A stretch of DNA of 64,000 nucleotides from Cubamyces lactineus (lineage: Eukaryota; Basidiomycota; Agaricomycetes; Polyporales; Polyporaceae), in the NCBI GenBank assembly GCA_022376465.1, contig JACDTU010000001.1, positions 2,728,001-2,792,000 on the forward strand. The letters run 5' to 3'. How positions within the stretch are numbered: the first letter of the stretch is position 1; each line of letters begins with the position of its first letter. Positions 35,100-48,159 of the stretch are shown here, piece after piece. The notes under the pieces were generated by a model that was not told where the DNA came from, searched no databases, and saw nothing but the letters and a program-made list of their open reading frames with translations. A program made the translations under genes and the position numbers.

Positions 35100-38000
35100 A
35101 TGGCGGTCTGTCGCGGCACGGATCTGACTTCGCTTTCTGACGCGTGCGTGCGCGGTTTCTGGGCGGCTATCCTCCCGTCTGGTTTCATCGGCCTTTTACT
35201 CGTCTCGGCTATTCCACCTATCCCGTCTCTCCTGCGAATCTTGAAGAAGCCTCTTGAAACCTATATACCACTGCCTGAGGCCGAGGCGCTACTCTATGGC
35301 GAGGACGATGCGGTACAGGAGGACGACAGGGAGAACGTAATTCCCCTCTGGCGTACTTTGGTTCTTTCCAGTGTAGCTCTGGTCGAATGTCTGCTCTGGA
35401 TCAGCATTGGATGCTATGCGCTCATCGTGAACCCGGACGACCTCTGGACCGGCATACGCAACTTCCTTATAGCTGTCACTTGGTTCTATGCTACTCTACG
35501 TCCAATTGCCCGTCCCACAGCTACAGTCCCATTCGACTTGTTCGTTCTCTCGAGTCTACATATTCTCCTCGGATCTTTAGTGTTTTTCGGCCACATTTAT
35601 GATCACTACGTGTTCGCTACGCCACTCCCTTCTCCTCTCGTCGTGGGCGCGTACATCTTCAACCTGGTCGCAGCGATCAGTATTTTCCTAGTGGTGATGA
35701 ATATGCCATTGGAGATTCCTAGCAAGTACGTCAAGAAGGAGGAGATTGTAAGTGGGCGAAGTGTGCATTATTTGTAGTATAGTCCGCTGACGCTTGCACT
35801 CCCGGCTGCTAGGGCAAGTCCGTATCTCCGGAGGACTACACAACCCTTTGGGGCTGGATGTCTTTCCGCTGGGTCCTCCCGCTACTCGAGCGAGGGAATC
35901 GCACTACCCTCAACGAGGCGGACGTCTGGTCTCTAAGTCCGACGATACAAGCCCGGCCCTTGCACATCAAGTTCTCGCGATCGACAGGAAAGCTGCTGAA
36001 GCGGATCTGCCAGGCGAACTCGCTCGACTTCATCATGGACTTCATTCTCACCTTGGTCAGCGTCATCTTCAACTACGCGGGTCCATTCTTCTTGAAGCGC
36101 ATTCTGGACGCCCTCGATGCGTCGGACGGCAACCCTGAGAAGAAAGCGTCGGCGGTCGTGTATGCATTCCTTGCGTTCGGTAGCTCCCTTTGCAAGGCAT
36201 GTGACGCAGTGACGATGTTCGACACAGCTATTGACGTTGTCTTCATAGGCACAAGCGGACGTCCAACACCTGTGGCTCGCCCGCCGCGCCGGTACGCGTA
36301 TACGACAGGAGTTGATGACCTCCATATACGACAAGGCACTGAAGAGAAGGGACTTTTCGGGTCTCGTAGACAAGGGCGCGGAGGAGAAGGGCGCAGGTGC
36401 AGCAGGGCAGCAAGGCGGTCCGAAGGCAGGCGATTCGAAGGCTAACGCGGGCATTGGCAAGATCGTGAATTTGATGGCGACCGACGCGGGTCGTATCGCG
36501 TTGACAGCCTCGTCTATGTACCAGATCTATAGCGGTAAGCAACACACGCGAGAGACCATTTGTGCATGTTCGCTGATACTTCACAGCACCTGTGGAAATC
36601 GCTGTCGCAAGCATCTTCTTGTACCAGTGAGCGAACGACACACAGATCATCCTCGCGTTGGCATGTTGCTTATAAATCCTCTGGAAAGGCTCCTTGGATG
36701 GGCTGCATTCACAGGTTACGTCGTCATCTTCCTGAGCTGGCCGTTGAACAAGGTGCTCGCGACCCGTGCTGGACATATCAACAAGAGTCTCTCCGCGCTA
36801 CGCGACAAGCGTATGGGGGTGTTGAACGAACTCATCAGCGCTGTGCGTACATCGACGTCTCACAGCGAATGTCGCATTAACCACCCCATCACTCTTTCGC
36901 AGATCAAGTTCGTCAAGTTCTTCGCATGGGAAGAACGCTGGATTCAGCGTGTGATGGAGGCCCGTAAGGTTGAGATGCAGTGGATGGTCAAATGTACGCC
37001 CATCTCCTGCCTCTGTGCTCAAGGATCATTTTCGAAGGACCGAAAACAGCGTTCGTGAACTCCGTCTGCCTTTCGCTCATCTGGACATGTGCCCCGATCC
37101 TCGTCTCCGTCACGGCGTTCTTCACGTATATCGCTACAGGCAACGAACTGACTATTGGCACTGCGTTCACGGTAGGTCTACGTTGTTTGCTATTCTGCGT
37201 CCCTGCTCTGATGCTAACCACGCGCGCAAGTCTATTGCGCTGTTCCAAATGATCCGTCTCCCCCTCAACGTCATCCCCTCGTTCCTAGTCCAAATGGTTC
37301 AGGTGAGTCACATTGAGCATTGTTTTCTGCCCGACCATCGCTGAGCTGAAACACAGACAAAAGTCGCCCTCGACCGTGTTGCGGCATTCTTGGATGAGGA
37401 CGAGGTGGACGAACAGGTCTCTACGCTCAAGAAGGGCCACGTGCGTCCTTCCGAGGAGGGCGATGAAGGTCTCGGGATCATACATGGGTCGTTCAAATGG
37501 AACGAGGCCACGGAGAAGAAAGGCGACAAAAGGACCGGCAAGAACAAGAGCGTCGACTCTGCTGCCGCCAGCATCGCTGAAGCCGGTACTTCCGACGCGG
37601 GCTCTACTATCGCCGAGAGCGCTTCTACGGTAGCGTCTACCGCTGGAGGCCGTCGATTCGAACTGAGGGATATCAATGTCATGTTCCCCGAGGGCAAGCT
37701 GACTGTGATCACTGGGCCGACAGCCAGCGGAAAGACCGCGCTCCTCATGGCGCTCCTCGGTGAACTCACGACGCTCGAAGGGAGGATCGTCATGTCCAAG
37801 AACGCGTCGAAGGTGGACGAGCACGGTCTCTCGCACACGATCTCGTACGCGGCCCAGTCACCATGGCTCCGGCATCAGTCGATCAGGGACAACATCTTGT
37901 TCGGATACCCGTACGACGAGAAGCGGTACGACGCCGTTCTGGAATGCTGCGCGCTGAAGCCGGACCTTGAGGTGCTCGAGGATGGTGACGCCACTGAGAT

Positions 38001-41000
38001 CGGAGCGCGGTGAGTGTGGGCCTCACGCGCGTCAGGGTACGCTAGCTGATTGTTGTGGTTGTAGCGGTGTCAATCTGTCTGGTGGTCAGAAGGCTCGGTG
38101 AGCGTCCTGCTCACTGCTTCTAATGCAAAGCAGCTAACCACATGAACGCTCTTCTTATAGCGTGGCACTTGCGCGGGCTGTATACGCGGTACGTACCATG
38201 AGTTAGAGAGAGATTGTGTACTAACTTCCAATAGCCAACCAAATATGTGCTCCTCGATGATCCGTTGAGCGCTGTGGTATGTTGATCGCATTCGTCCTTG
38301 GCTTCTTGCATCTCATGTATGTCATAGGACAGCCACACTGCTCGCTTTCTGTTCGAGAGGTTGTTGAAGGGACCCTTGCTGGCGAACCGCACAGTCGTGA
38401 GTTGCCTTTCTGTCGATTCACACGAGATGCTAGTGGCGTTGAACACTTCCTAGATCCTCGTCACTCACCACGTGGAGCTTGTGCTTCCTGGCGCCCACTA
38501 TCTCGTACGCATGCTCGATGGACGTATTGACATTCAAGGCACGGTTTCGGACCTCCGAGCTCGCGGTGTGCTGCGGGACATCGCTCAGCTCGAGGAAGTC
38601 GGGTTACAGAAGGAGCAGACCGCGAAGGTCGTGAAGGAGGGAGATAAAGAACCGACTGTCGCTGACGCCGCCAACGGGGTGGAGGTCGCTCCGAAAGACA
38701 AGAGGAAGCCAAGGAAGCTGGTTGAGGATGAGCGTCGCGAGACCGGGAGGGTCAAGTGGCATACGTACAACACCTACCTGAAGGCCTCGTCATACTGGAC
38801 GTGGGTGATCCTTCTAACGCTCATATTACTTACCCAGCTGCTCGGCCTAGGTGAGAAGCTGTGGATCAGGGTAAGCCCAAGCACATAACTCGGTTTCCAA
38901 AGCAAGACTAACGTCTCTGCGTTACGTAGATCTGGGGGGAGGCATACGCAAGCTCCGACCAATTCGACCGCGGACGTGCGCAAATGGTCTATTCGTCCGG
39001 GGCGTATGCGTCGAACCAACTTGTCATGGATGGTGGCTTGTCCTACCTCCATGACGGCGCCGCTGCGCAACACCCGCATCCGCCTTTCAGTTCTACGAAC
39101 GTGACCTTGCCGCCTGTGCGACAGCATCCATACCTCTACATCGGCATCTATGCAGCAATTGCCCTATCCTCGGGCCTGGCGAACATCATCGCTATAATCA
39201 CGCAGTATACTGGTGCACTCAGGGCTTCAAGGATACTGTTCGAGCGGCTGTTGAGGACGGTAGTGCGGGCAACGATGCGGTGGTTCGATGTTACGCCGCA
39301 AGGCCGTATACTCAACCGGTTCAGCAAGGTTCGTCGATGCCTGCATGATCTGCTGTGTCTCTGACTTATGCCCGCGCGCTTTCACAGGATATAGAGACCA
39401 TCGACACTACGCTTTCGGCTACATTACAATCTATCAACTATTTCATGGCACTGTTCCTAGTGTCGGTGGTCACCGTCATGTAAGCCGCCACTCCTATCTC
39501 TCGTCTCACGGCACTAACGCTCGCAAAACAGTGTCGTTTTCCCGCCATTCATATTCCCCGCCATGGTCATCGGCTTCTTCTACTACCGCGCCGCGGTTGC
39601 TTTCCTCAACACCAATCGCGACATCCGGCGGATGGAGTCCAACACCCGCAGCCCCGTCTTCGCCGACTTTAGCGAGATGCTCGAGGGTATAGTAACGGTG
39701 CGCGCGTTTGGCGCGGAGCAGCCCTTCTTGAACGGGTTCTACGACAGAATCAATCTGACCACGAGGATGTGGTACGCGAACTGGATGACCAACCGCTGGC
39801 TGCTTTTGACCTTCGACACGCTGAGCGCTACGGGCATCTTGGCGACCACTTTGTTCGCGCTTTCTGGTTATCAGGATGCCGGCCTGGCAGGCGTGTGTAT
39901 CACTTCGGCCATGTCGTTCACGAACAGTGTTTACTGGACATGCCGTTCCTGGACAGCGCTGGAGCTCGAACTCAAGTATGTGGTATCCTTTCATGATGGG
40001 ATTTCGTCTGCTGACGACCGCTACGCAGCGCTGTCGAGCGTGTTGTGGAGTATCTCGATCTCCCCCAAGAACCACCAGCGATCATCGAGTCGAACAGGCC
40101 GCCGGCCTACTGGCCCTCTTCCGCGAGCACGAACAAGGACAGCTTGCTCGCAGTTGAGAACCTGGTTGTCAAGTATGCACCGGATCTTCCACCAGTCTTG
40201 CGCGGTATTTCGTTCGCTTTGAAGGCGAAGGAGCGCGTCGGCTTGTTGGGGAGAACGGGAAGCGGAAAGTCGACTCTCGCGATGAGTCTACTGCGCTTTG
40301 TAGGTGTTAGTTTTTGCCAAAGAATGTTGCCTTGCTCACCATATGTGAAAGGTCGATCCCGCTAGCGGTCGGATTGTCATCGACGGTATCGACATCAGCA
40401 CTATCGGTTTACATGACCTGCGTTCCCGGATTGTGAGTAACTTACAACTGCATTCCCACCAGGTCGACTATGCTAACTATTCCGTCAGACGTTTATTCCA
40501 CAAGTAAGCGGGACGACATTCAGCGTATTCTCAACCATACTAACTTTCTACTCAGGACGCTACACTATTCTCCGGAACGCTGCGCGACAATCTGGATCCC
40601 TTTGGTATGCTCCTCTCGCTCGAAATTGGGCAGTCATGTTCATACCGTCATGCACAGGCGAGCATACAGATGCGGAGTGCTTGGACGTGCTTCACCGCGT
40701 TCAGATGATATCAGATAGTCAGCTTGCCTCGCAACGTTCGTCGCGCGATGCCTCGCGCGCGGCATCCATACGTGAGGATGAACGCGAGGAAACGACCCCG
40801 TCTTTGTCGCCTTCGCCCACGGAGACCGAAGGCAAGGTCATCATTACGCTCGACACCCAGGTCTCTCCCGGCGGCACGAACTTCTCTCAGGGTCAACGGC
40901 AACTCATCGCGATGGCTCGCGCGTTGCTTCGGCGCAGCGCGATCATTGTCCTGGACGAGGCGACGAGCAGTATCGACTTTGCAACCGACGCGAAGATCCA

Positions 41001-41319
41001 GGCGACCATTCGTGAGGAGTTCGGCGACTCGCTATTGTTGACAGGTAAGCTCAGGCGGCCTACATCTCCTGGTGAAGACCATACGTCTGATCATTCGCAC
41101 TATGTAGTTGCCCATCGTCTGCGAACGGTGATCGATTACGACAGGCTGATCGTCCTGGACAAGGGCGAGGTCGCCGAGTTCGATACTCCCTTGAACTTGA
41201 TTCAGAAGGAGGACGGTATCTTTAGGGGAATGTGCCTGAAGAGTGGCACCTTTTCCGAGTTGGAAGCCGCTGCCCGGGCGAAAGCTGAGCGCGATCGCCG
41301 GGAAATTACTACAGCTTAA
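35100..41319 (+). CDS. ABCC-type (MRP/YOR1-like) ABC transporter, copy A
   Basis: Full-length ATP-driven exporter, expected in the plasma or vacuolar membrane, built from about 23 exons and roughly 1,600 residues. Order: an N-terminal multi-helix extension (exon 1, 35100-35747), membrane domain 1, and NBD1 with Walker A GPTASGKT, signature LSGGQKAR, Walker B VLLDDP and H-loop THH. Membrane domain 2 follows, then NBD2 with Walker A GRTGSGKS, signature FSQGQRQ, Walker [11 protein letters not shown] and H-loop AHRL. The Asp-Asp in Walker B of NBD1 is usual in ABCC proteins. All exon joins I traced keep the frame, so the gene looks intact. The intron after residue 344 (36197-36248) starts with GC instead of GT. 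NBD2 carries a Ser/Glu-rich insertion before the signature. The gene is tandem with copy B and has the same exon layout. The substrate is unknown. Confidence 0.92.
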
Positions 41320-41737
41320 ATACTATTGTGTCTTATTTGTTTCTGTAATCGCTAGTCGCCGCGACTTCATTCGCTGGCATTTATCGTTCGTTTGATCATG
41401 CAAGGCAACTCCAGTCTGCCGTTCGCGACTTGTGTTCCCTGCTCGCCCTCGTTAAATATTTCTGTAGAGGCGCTACTGAAGTCAGCAGTGAATTGGTACA
41501 GCGCTTCAACGTTCAGGCGAGACCGGTAAGCACCTGCGCCGTGCAATCAAGTCCCACGGCACTGACCAACTTCTCACGCGCAACATCCATTGAATTCATA
41601 AGATGTTGGGATACCGTTGTTGTCCACTCATCGGGTCCGCACACTGACTCCAGGTCTGGACTATGAAGTTGCCGGATCCTCATCATGACTCGGGGTCGCT
41701 CCCCGTCTGCTGAATATCTCTCACCGCGACTACTATC
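41320..41737. other. spacer between the two ABC genes
   Basis: Only 418 bp separate the stop of copy A from the start of copy B. It must hold the terminator of one gene and the promoter of the other. I see no strong TATA box and no coding signal. Confidence 0.5.
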
Positions 41738-44700
41738 ATGACGGTCTGCAACGGTGCGAGCATTACATCTCTCTCTGACCCATGCATGCGTTGGATCTGG
41801 GCCGCTGTTCTACCATTCGCCTTGGTTGTCCTCCTCCTCGTTTCTGTCATACCACCTATCCCCGCGCTTCTTCGGGTTTTGAAGAAACCCTTCAAAAACT
41901 ATTTACCGCTACCCGAGGCTGAGGCCCTACTGTTTGGCGAGGCCGTTGCGAATGAGGATGCGGAGAGAACAGACTTGATCCCACTGTGGCGCACCTTGGT
42001 TCTCTCCACTCTGTCTCTGGTCGAATGCTTGCTCTGGGTCGGTATCGGGTGTTATAACCTCGCCATCAATCCACAAGATTTGTGGAACGGCGGACGTGAC
42101 ATCCTCATAGCGATAACTTGGTTATATGCCGCGCTGTGCCCTATAGTGCGACCTAAGGCGACTGTTCCTATTGACTTGTTCCTCATCTATGGCCTACACA
42201 TCCTCCTCAGTCTCTTCGTTCTCTGCGGCCATGTCTACGACCATTACGCCCATGCTATAGCATTCCCTCCCACTTCCGTCATTGCAGTGACTAGCGCTGG
42301 TCTAGTAACAGGGCTGGCGGCGTTTGCGATAGTGATAACGATGCCGACTAGAGTTCCTAGCAGGCGCGTCAAGAAGGAGGACATTGTAAGTTGGCAAGGT
42401 TCGCATTTGAGTATCTGCGACGCATCTGACTGTAATGCGACAGGGCAAGTCCGTATCCCCCGAAGACTACACGACTGTCTGGGGCTGGCTGTCATTCCGC
42501 TGGGTCATCCCGCTTGTGGAACGAGGGAGCCATCATACTCTTCACGAGGCGGACATTTGGCCTCTCAGCCCGACGATGCAGGCACGCCCGTTGCACATAA
42601 AGTTCTCGCGATCGACTGGCAAACTAGTGAAACGACTCTGGCGGGCGAACTCGCTCGATCTCGTGATGGACTTCGTTCTGACCTATGCCAGCATTGTCTT
42701 CAGCTACGCTAGGCCGTTCTTCTTGAAACGCATACTGGATGCGCTTGACGCGTCAGAAGGCAGCCCTGAGAAGAAGGCGTTGGCTTTCGTGTACGCATTT
42801 CTTGCCTTTGCTAGCTCTCTTCTCAAGGTGTGTCGCATGCAGGCACCACGCACAGTTGCTAATGCGAGTCAAACAGTCTCAGGCTGACACCCAGCACCTG
42901 TGGTTCGGCCGCCGCGCTGCTACACGTATTCGTTTGGAACTGATGAGCTCCATATACGACAAGGCATTGAAGAGGAAAGACTTCTCGGGCGTTGTTGACA
43001 AGGGATCCAGCGAGAAGGACAAAAAGACGATAAGGCAGTCGAATGCGACAGCAAGCGATTCCAAGGAGAACGCGGGCGTTGGCAAGATTGTCAACCTGAT
43101 GGCGGGCGACGCGAATCGTGTATCAGTGTTCGCCGCGGCAATATACTATCTGTATGGGGGTAAGCGGGCTTTCTGTGGTTATACTGGTATGGCTGTATTA
43201 AGAAATCATAGCCCCCTTTGAGATTGTTGTGGCTAGCATTTTCTTGTACCGGTGAGTATCGACAATCGTGGAAATGTACGCTAGGGCTTTGACTAATTAG
43301 TTCGAGTGTTCGCGGCAAGTCTTCTCGGATGGGCTGCGTTCACAGGCTACATCGTCCTCCTTCTGACCTGGCCCTTGAACAAGCTCCTCGCGAGTCGCAC
43401 TCAAAATATCAGCAAAAGTCTTGCCGCGGCCCGCGACAAGCGGATGGGAGTGCTGCACGAGCTTTTCGGCGCGGTATGTCCTGACGCGCTTGTATGCGTA
43501 TCACGAGCTCACGGATTTCCCTCAGATCAAGTTCATCAAGTTCTTTGCATGGGAGGACCGCTGGGTTGAGCGCGTAACAGAAGCTCGCAAGGTTGAACTG
43601 CAGTGGATGGCAAAGTGTACGCGTGTTCCGATCAGTGCAGCCCGGAGAGTCGGATACTAACCAACAGCGCTAGCGTATGTGAACTCGGCCTGCTTTTCGC
43701 TCATCTGGATATGCGCCCCAATAATGGTCTCGCTTACTTCGTTCTATACGTATATTGCACAAGGCAATGAGTTGACCATCGGTACAGCATTTACGGTATG
43801 CCCTTGTAGCTCCTGAAACTCAGCGGTGGAAAGCTGACTGAGTACTACGTAGTCTCTCGCACTCTTCCAAATGATTCGCCTCCCTCTTAACGTCATACCA
43901 GCGTTCATCGTCCAAGTGATACAGGTCAGATCTATGTCCGTCTGCCTATAGTGCTTCGCTGAATTGTGCTTGCAGACGAAAGTCGCCATCGATCGCATCG
44001 CAGCGTTCTTGGACGAGGACGAGGTTGACGAACAGGTGTCTACATTGAAGAAAGGCCATGTCCCTCCTTCCGAGGAAAGTGAAGCAGGATTGGGTATCGT
44101 CAACGGAACGTTCAAGTGGAACGAAACCGAGGTGGAGAACAGAGAAGGGAAGGGGAAGGATGGCAGGAGCACAAGTGGGCCTATCGGCTCTGGTCTTTCC
44201 GAAGGAACGTCTACGGTTTCCGAAAGCGCCTCCGCTCTCGCTTCCGCCGGAGACCAGCGATTCGAACTGAGAGATATCAATGTCTTGTTCCCGGAAGGCA
44301 AGCTAACGGTCATCACTGGACCAACCGCCAGTGGAAAAACGGCTCTCCTCCTGGCTCTCCTCGGCGAATTGACGACGCTCGAGGGAAAGATCATCATGTC
44401 CAAGAATGCGTCGAAAGTGGACGAGCATGGCCTCTCGCACACGATCTCGTATGCGGCCCAGAACCCGTGGCTTCGGCACCAGACAATCAAGGACAACATT
44501 CTATTCGGATACCCGTACGACGAAGAGCGGTACAATGCTGTTGTGAGATGCTGCGCGCTGAAGCCGGACCTGGACATTCTCGAAGATGGTGACGCGACCG
44601 AAATTGGAGCACGGTAAACGTGAACCTGACGCCAATTAGGATACGCTAGCTGAGTGTTGCGTTCGCAGCGGGGTCAATCTGTCCGGTGGTCAAAAAGCAC

Positions 44701-47700
44701 GGTAAGCATGCGCTTCCTTCCGATCAGCCAGGGTTGGCGTGTAACAGACACAACTGCCGCAGGGTCGCTCTCGCACGAGCCGTATATGCGGTATGTATGC
44801 AACGGCGGAGATGGGTGTATGCTTCACTCTAAACGTCCCCTTTAGCCCACTAAATACGTTCTTCTCGATGATCCGTTGAGCGCCGTGGTATGCTTGTCGG
44901 ACTCATGCTTGAGGATGTTTCTCAAGGCTCATATCGGCTTTAGGACAGTCATACTGCTCGCTTCTTGATCGAGGAGCTATTCGCAGGACCTTTGCTCGCT
45001 AATCGTACGGTCGTGAGTAGCTTCCTGTCATATATTGGCGTCGTAGCGATGTTGAACACGCAGCAGATCCTTGTCACCCACCATGTGCAACTCGTACTTC
45101 CTGTTACTCACTACCTCGTGCGTATGCTTGATGGGCGCATCGACACACAGGGTACGGTCGCAGACCTTCGAGCCCGTGGAGTTCTCGACGACATCGCTCA
45201 GCTCGAAGAGATGGAAGCGCAGAAGCATCAGCCTGCGGAGACGACGGAGGGTTTATCCGTTGAAATTGACTCAGACACACTTGGCGAAACTGAGACTATG
45301 TCCAAGAAGAAGCCGAGAAAGCTCGTCGAGGATGAACACCGCGAGATCGGCAGCGTGAAGTGGCGAACATACAAGGCCTATCTCGAAACGTCCTCGTACT
45401 GGATCTGGGGGACTTTCTTGGCCCTAATTGTGCTTACTCATGTGCTCGGCGTCGGAGAGAAGCTTTGGATCAGAGTAGGACTCAGTCTTTGCCCAAGTCT
45501 CGTAGGATGCTAACGTCCTCGTCCTGTCCAGATATGGGGCGAAGCGTACACAACTTCTGACGAATCTGGACGTGGTTACGCCCAATTGACGAACTTCTAC
45601 AAGGCGGTCGCAGCCCAGCATGTCATGGACCATGGCGTCCCGCATTCGGAATCTCGACGCCTCGCCACAGCAGATAGCCCCGGTACACCTCTCAACAGTA
45701 CGGGGATCACCTTCCCGTCTGTTCAGGAGCACCCATACTTCTACATCGGTATCTATGCGGCGATCGCTTTGATTGGAGGCCTGGTGAACACAGCCGACAT
45801 TGCCACTCAGTTCATCGGTGCATTGAGGGCCTCAAGAGTGCTGTTTGATAAGTTGTTGAGGACGGTGGTGCGGGCGACGATGAGGTGGTATGATGTTACA
45901 CCGCAAGGTCGTATTCTCAACCGATTCAGCAAGGTCGGTGAAAAGCCCGCGCCCGCAGTTCTGGCTCGCACTCACTCCTTCGTGTGGTCCAACAGGACAT
46001 TGAGACCATCGACACTTCCATCTCTGAAACGTTCCACCCTGTCAACTACTACATTATCCTGACTGTAGTGTCAGTAGTGACCATCATGTGAGTCGCCTTT
46101 GCCTCTCATCAACGGCCATCTAAAGTTGCTCATCATTACCGAACGTAGTGTCGTCTTCCCGCTGTTCATCTTCCCAGCCATCGTCCTCGGCTTTTTCTAC
46201 TACCGTGTCGCTACCGCATTCCTCAATACCAATCGTGACCTCAAGAGGATGGAGTCTAATACTCGAAGTCCCGTCTTTGCAAATTTCACGGAGCTCCTCG
46301 AGGGCATTGTCACAGTGCGTGCGTTCGGCGCAGAGCAGCGCTTCCTGGACAATCTCTACGACACGGTCAATCTGACCACGGGAATATGGTACATGTCCTG
46401 GATGACAAGTCGCTGGTTGCTCGTAACTTTTGACGCTCTTGGGGCGACGGCCATCTTGGCGGCCACTCTGTTCGCGTTGGCGGGCTACAAGGATGCAGGC
46501 ATGGCAGGCGTATGTATCACCTCGGCCATCACTTTCACGGAAAGTGTCTCCTGGACGTGCCGCTTTTGGACAGACGTGGAGCTTGAATTCAAGTAGGTGG
46601 TCTTTCGATGCAACCGACTATTGATACTCAAGACTGCGCATAGTTCCGTCGAACGCGTCGTAGAATACCTCGACCTCCCCCAGGAGCCCCCGACGATCAT
46701 CGAGTCGAACAGGCCGCCGGCATACTGGCCCTCTTCTACAAGTCCAAATAAGGACAGCTTGCTGGCGGTAGAGAACCTTGTCATCAAATATGCGCCGGAT
46801 TTGCCTCCAGTTTTGCACGGGATCTCTTTCACGTTGAAGGCTAGAGAGCGTGTTGGGTTGCTGGGAAGGACGGGTAGTGGAAAGTCTACCCTCGCGATGA
46901 GTCTGCTGCGCTTTGTGAGTTATCAGCATGCAAGCCGGGCATGTCGACGTGCTCACCGTTCTTCACACAGGTGGATCCCGCTGGTGGACGTACTATTATC
47001 GACGGCATCGACATCAGCACTATTGGTCTACATGATCTGCGTTCTCGGATTGTGAGTGTCGCGTATTACAGTCTCTCGAGACTCGTGCATCATACTGAGC
47101 CTTCTATCAGACTTTCATACCTCAGGTGAATACCGCATCGCCGAGCACACTAGTGTAGCTATATTGATCATGACACAGGACGCTACGCTATTCTCGGGAT
47201 CGCTGCGCGATAATTTGGATCCATTCGGTATGTTCTTCTCTCATTCAAGTCCAGACAGTCAAGCTAATCCCGCTATGTACAGGCGAGCATACGGATGCGG
47301 AGTGCTTGGACGTACTTCACCGCGTCCATATGCTATCAGACAGCCAGCTAGCCTCGCAACGTCCGTCTCGCGCAGCCTCAATCCATGAGAACGAGCGGGA
47401 AGCAACGGCTGCATCTATATCACCGTCACCCACGGAGATCGAAGGCAAGACGGTCGTCACCCTCGACACTCAAGTTTCTCCCGGCGGCACGAATTTCTCG
47501 CAGGGCCAACGACAACTCATCGCGATGGCCCGTGCGTTGCTTCGGCGCAGTGCGATAATTATCCTGGACGAGGCAACGAGCAGCATCGACTTCGCAACTG
47601 ATGCGAAGATCCAGGCAACTATCCGTGAGGAATTTGGAGATTCGCTACTGCTGACCGGTACGTTGCCTACTCTCCGTAAGAGCAGCACCATTGACCTCGT

Positions 47701-47922
47701 TCGCGTGCAGTTGCCCATCGTCTACGCACGGTGATCGACTACGACAGGCTTATCGTTCTGGACAAGGGCGAAGTCGCCGAGTTCGATACGCCGTTAAACT
47801 TGATCCAGAAGGAGGGCGGTATCTTCAGGGGCATGTGTATCAAGAGTGGCACCTTTGGTGAACTGGAGGCCGCAGCTAAGGCGACAGCTCGGCACGACAG
47901 CGAGGGTGCTTCTGGGACTTGA
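41738..47922 (+). CDS. ABCC-type (MRP/YOR1-like) ABC transporter, copy B
   Basis: Paralogue of the preceding gene, same strand, with corresponding exon boundaries. It begins [16 protein letters not shown], with the same N-terminal helical extension and the conserved [13 protein letters not shown] segment. NBD1 has [22 protein letters not shown] and THH; NBD2 has [25 protein letters not shown] and AHRL. Each intron matches one of copy A, including the 15-nt exon encoding TFIPQ (47111-47125). The intron corresponding to the GC-AG intron of copy A has a normal GTGTGT donor here. Divergence is spread along the gene but concentrated in the linker before NBD1, the NBD2 insertion and the C-terminus. 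No stop or frame break was seen in the exons, so both copies are probably functional. It ends 237 bp from the convergent csn1 gene. Confidence 0.92.
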
Positions 47923-48159
47923 ATGCTCAATTCCCGATGTATAGTAGTAACGTTCTATCGCACATAGGAGGGTTCCTCTGTAATGCAGAATTCATTAGCA
48001 TGTGCTGTCAAGAACTGGTTGACTTGGCCGGGTCGGTTGAATGATAGCTGTCATTGCTGTATCCCCTTTGTATCACTGTGCATCTTACACTTGGAGGAAA
48101 AATGAGAATACGATCGTACAATTCCGCCACTCGGATAGAGTCCTCGCATCACAAAGCGA

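Noticed and set aside
35748..41110. Broken-looking reading frames in ABC copy A suggesting decay
   Set aside because: Every break coincides with an intron that has a counterpart in copy B, including one GC-AG intron.
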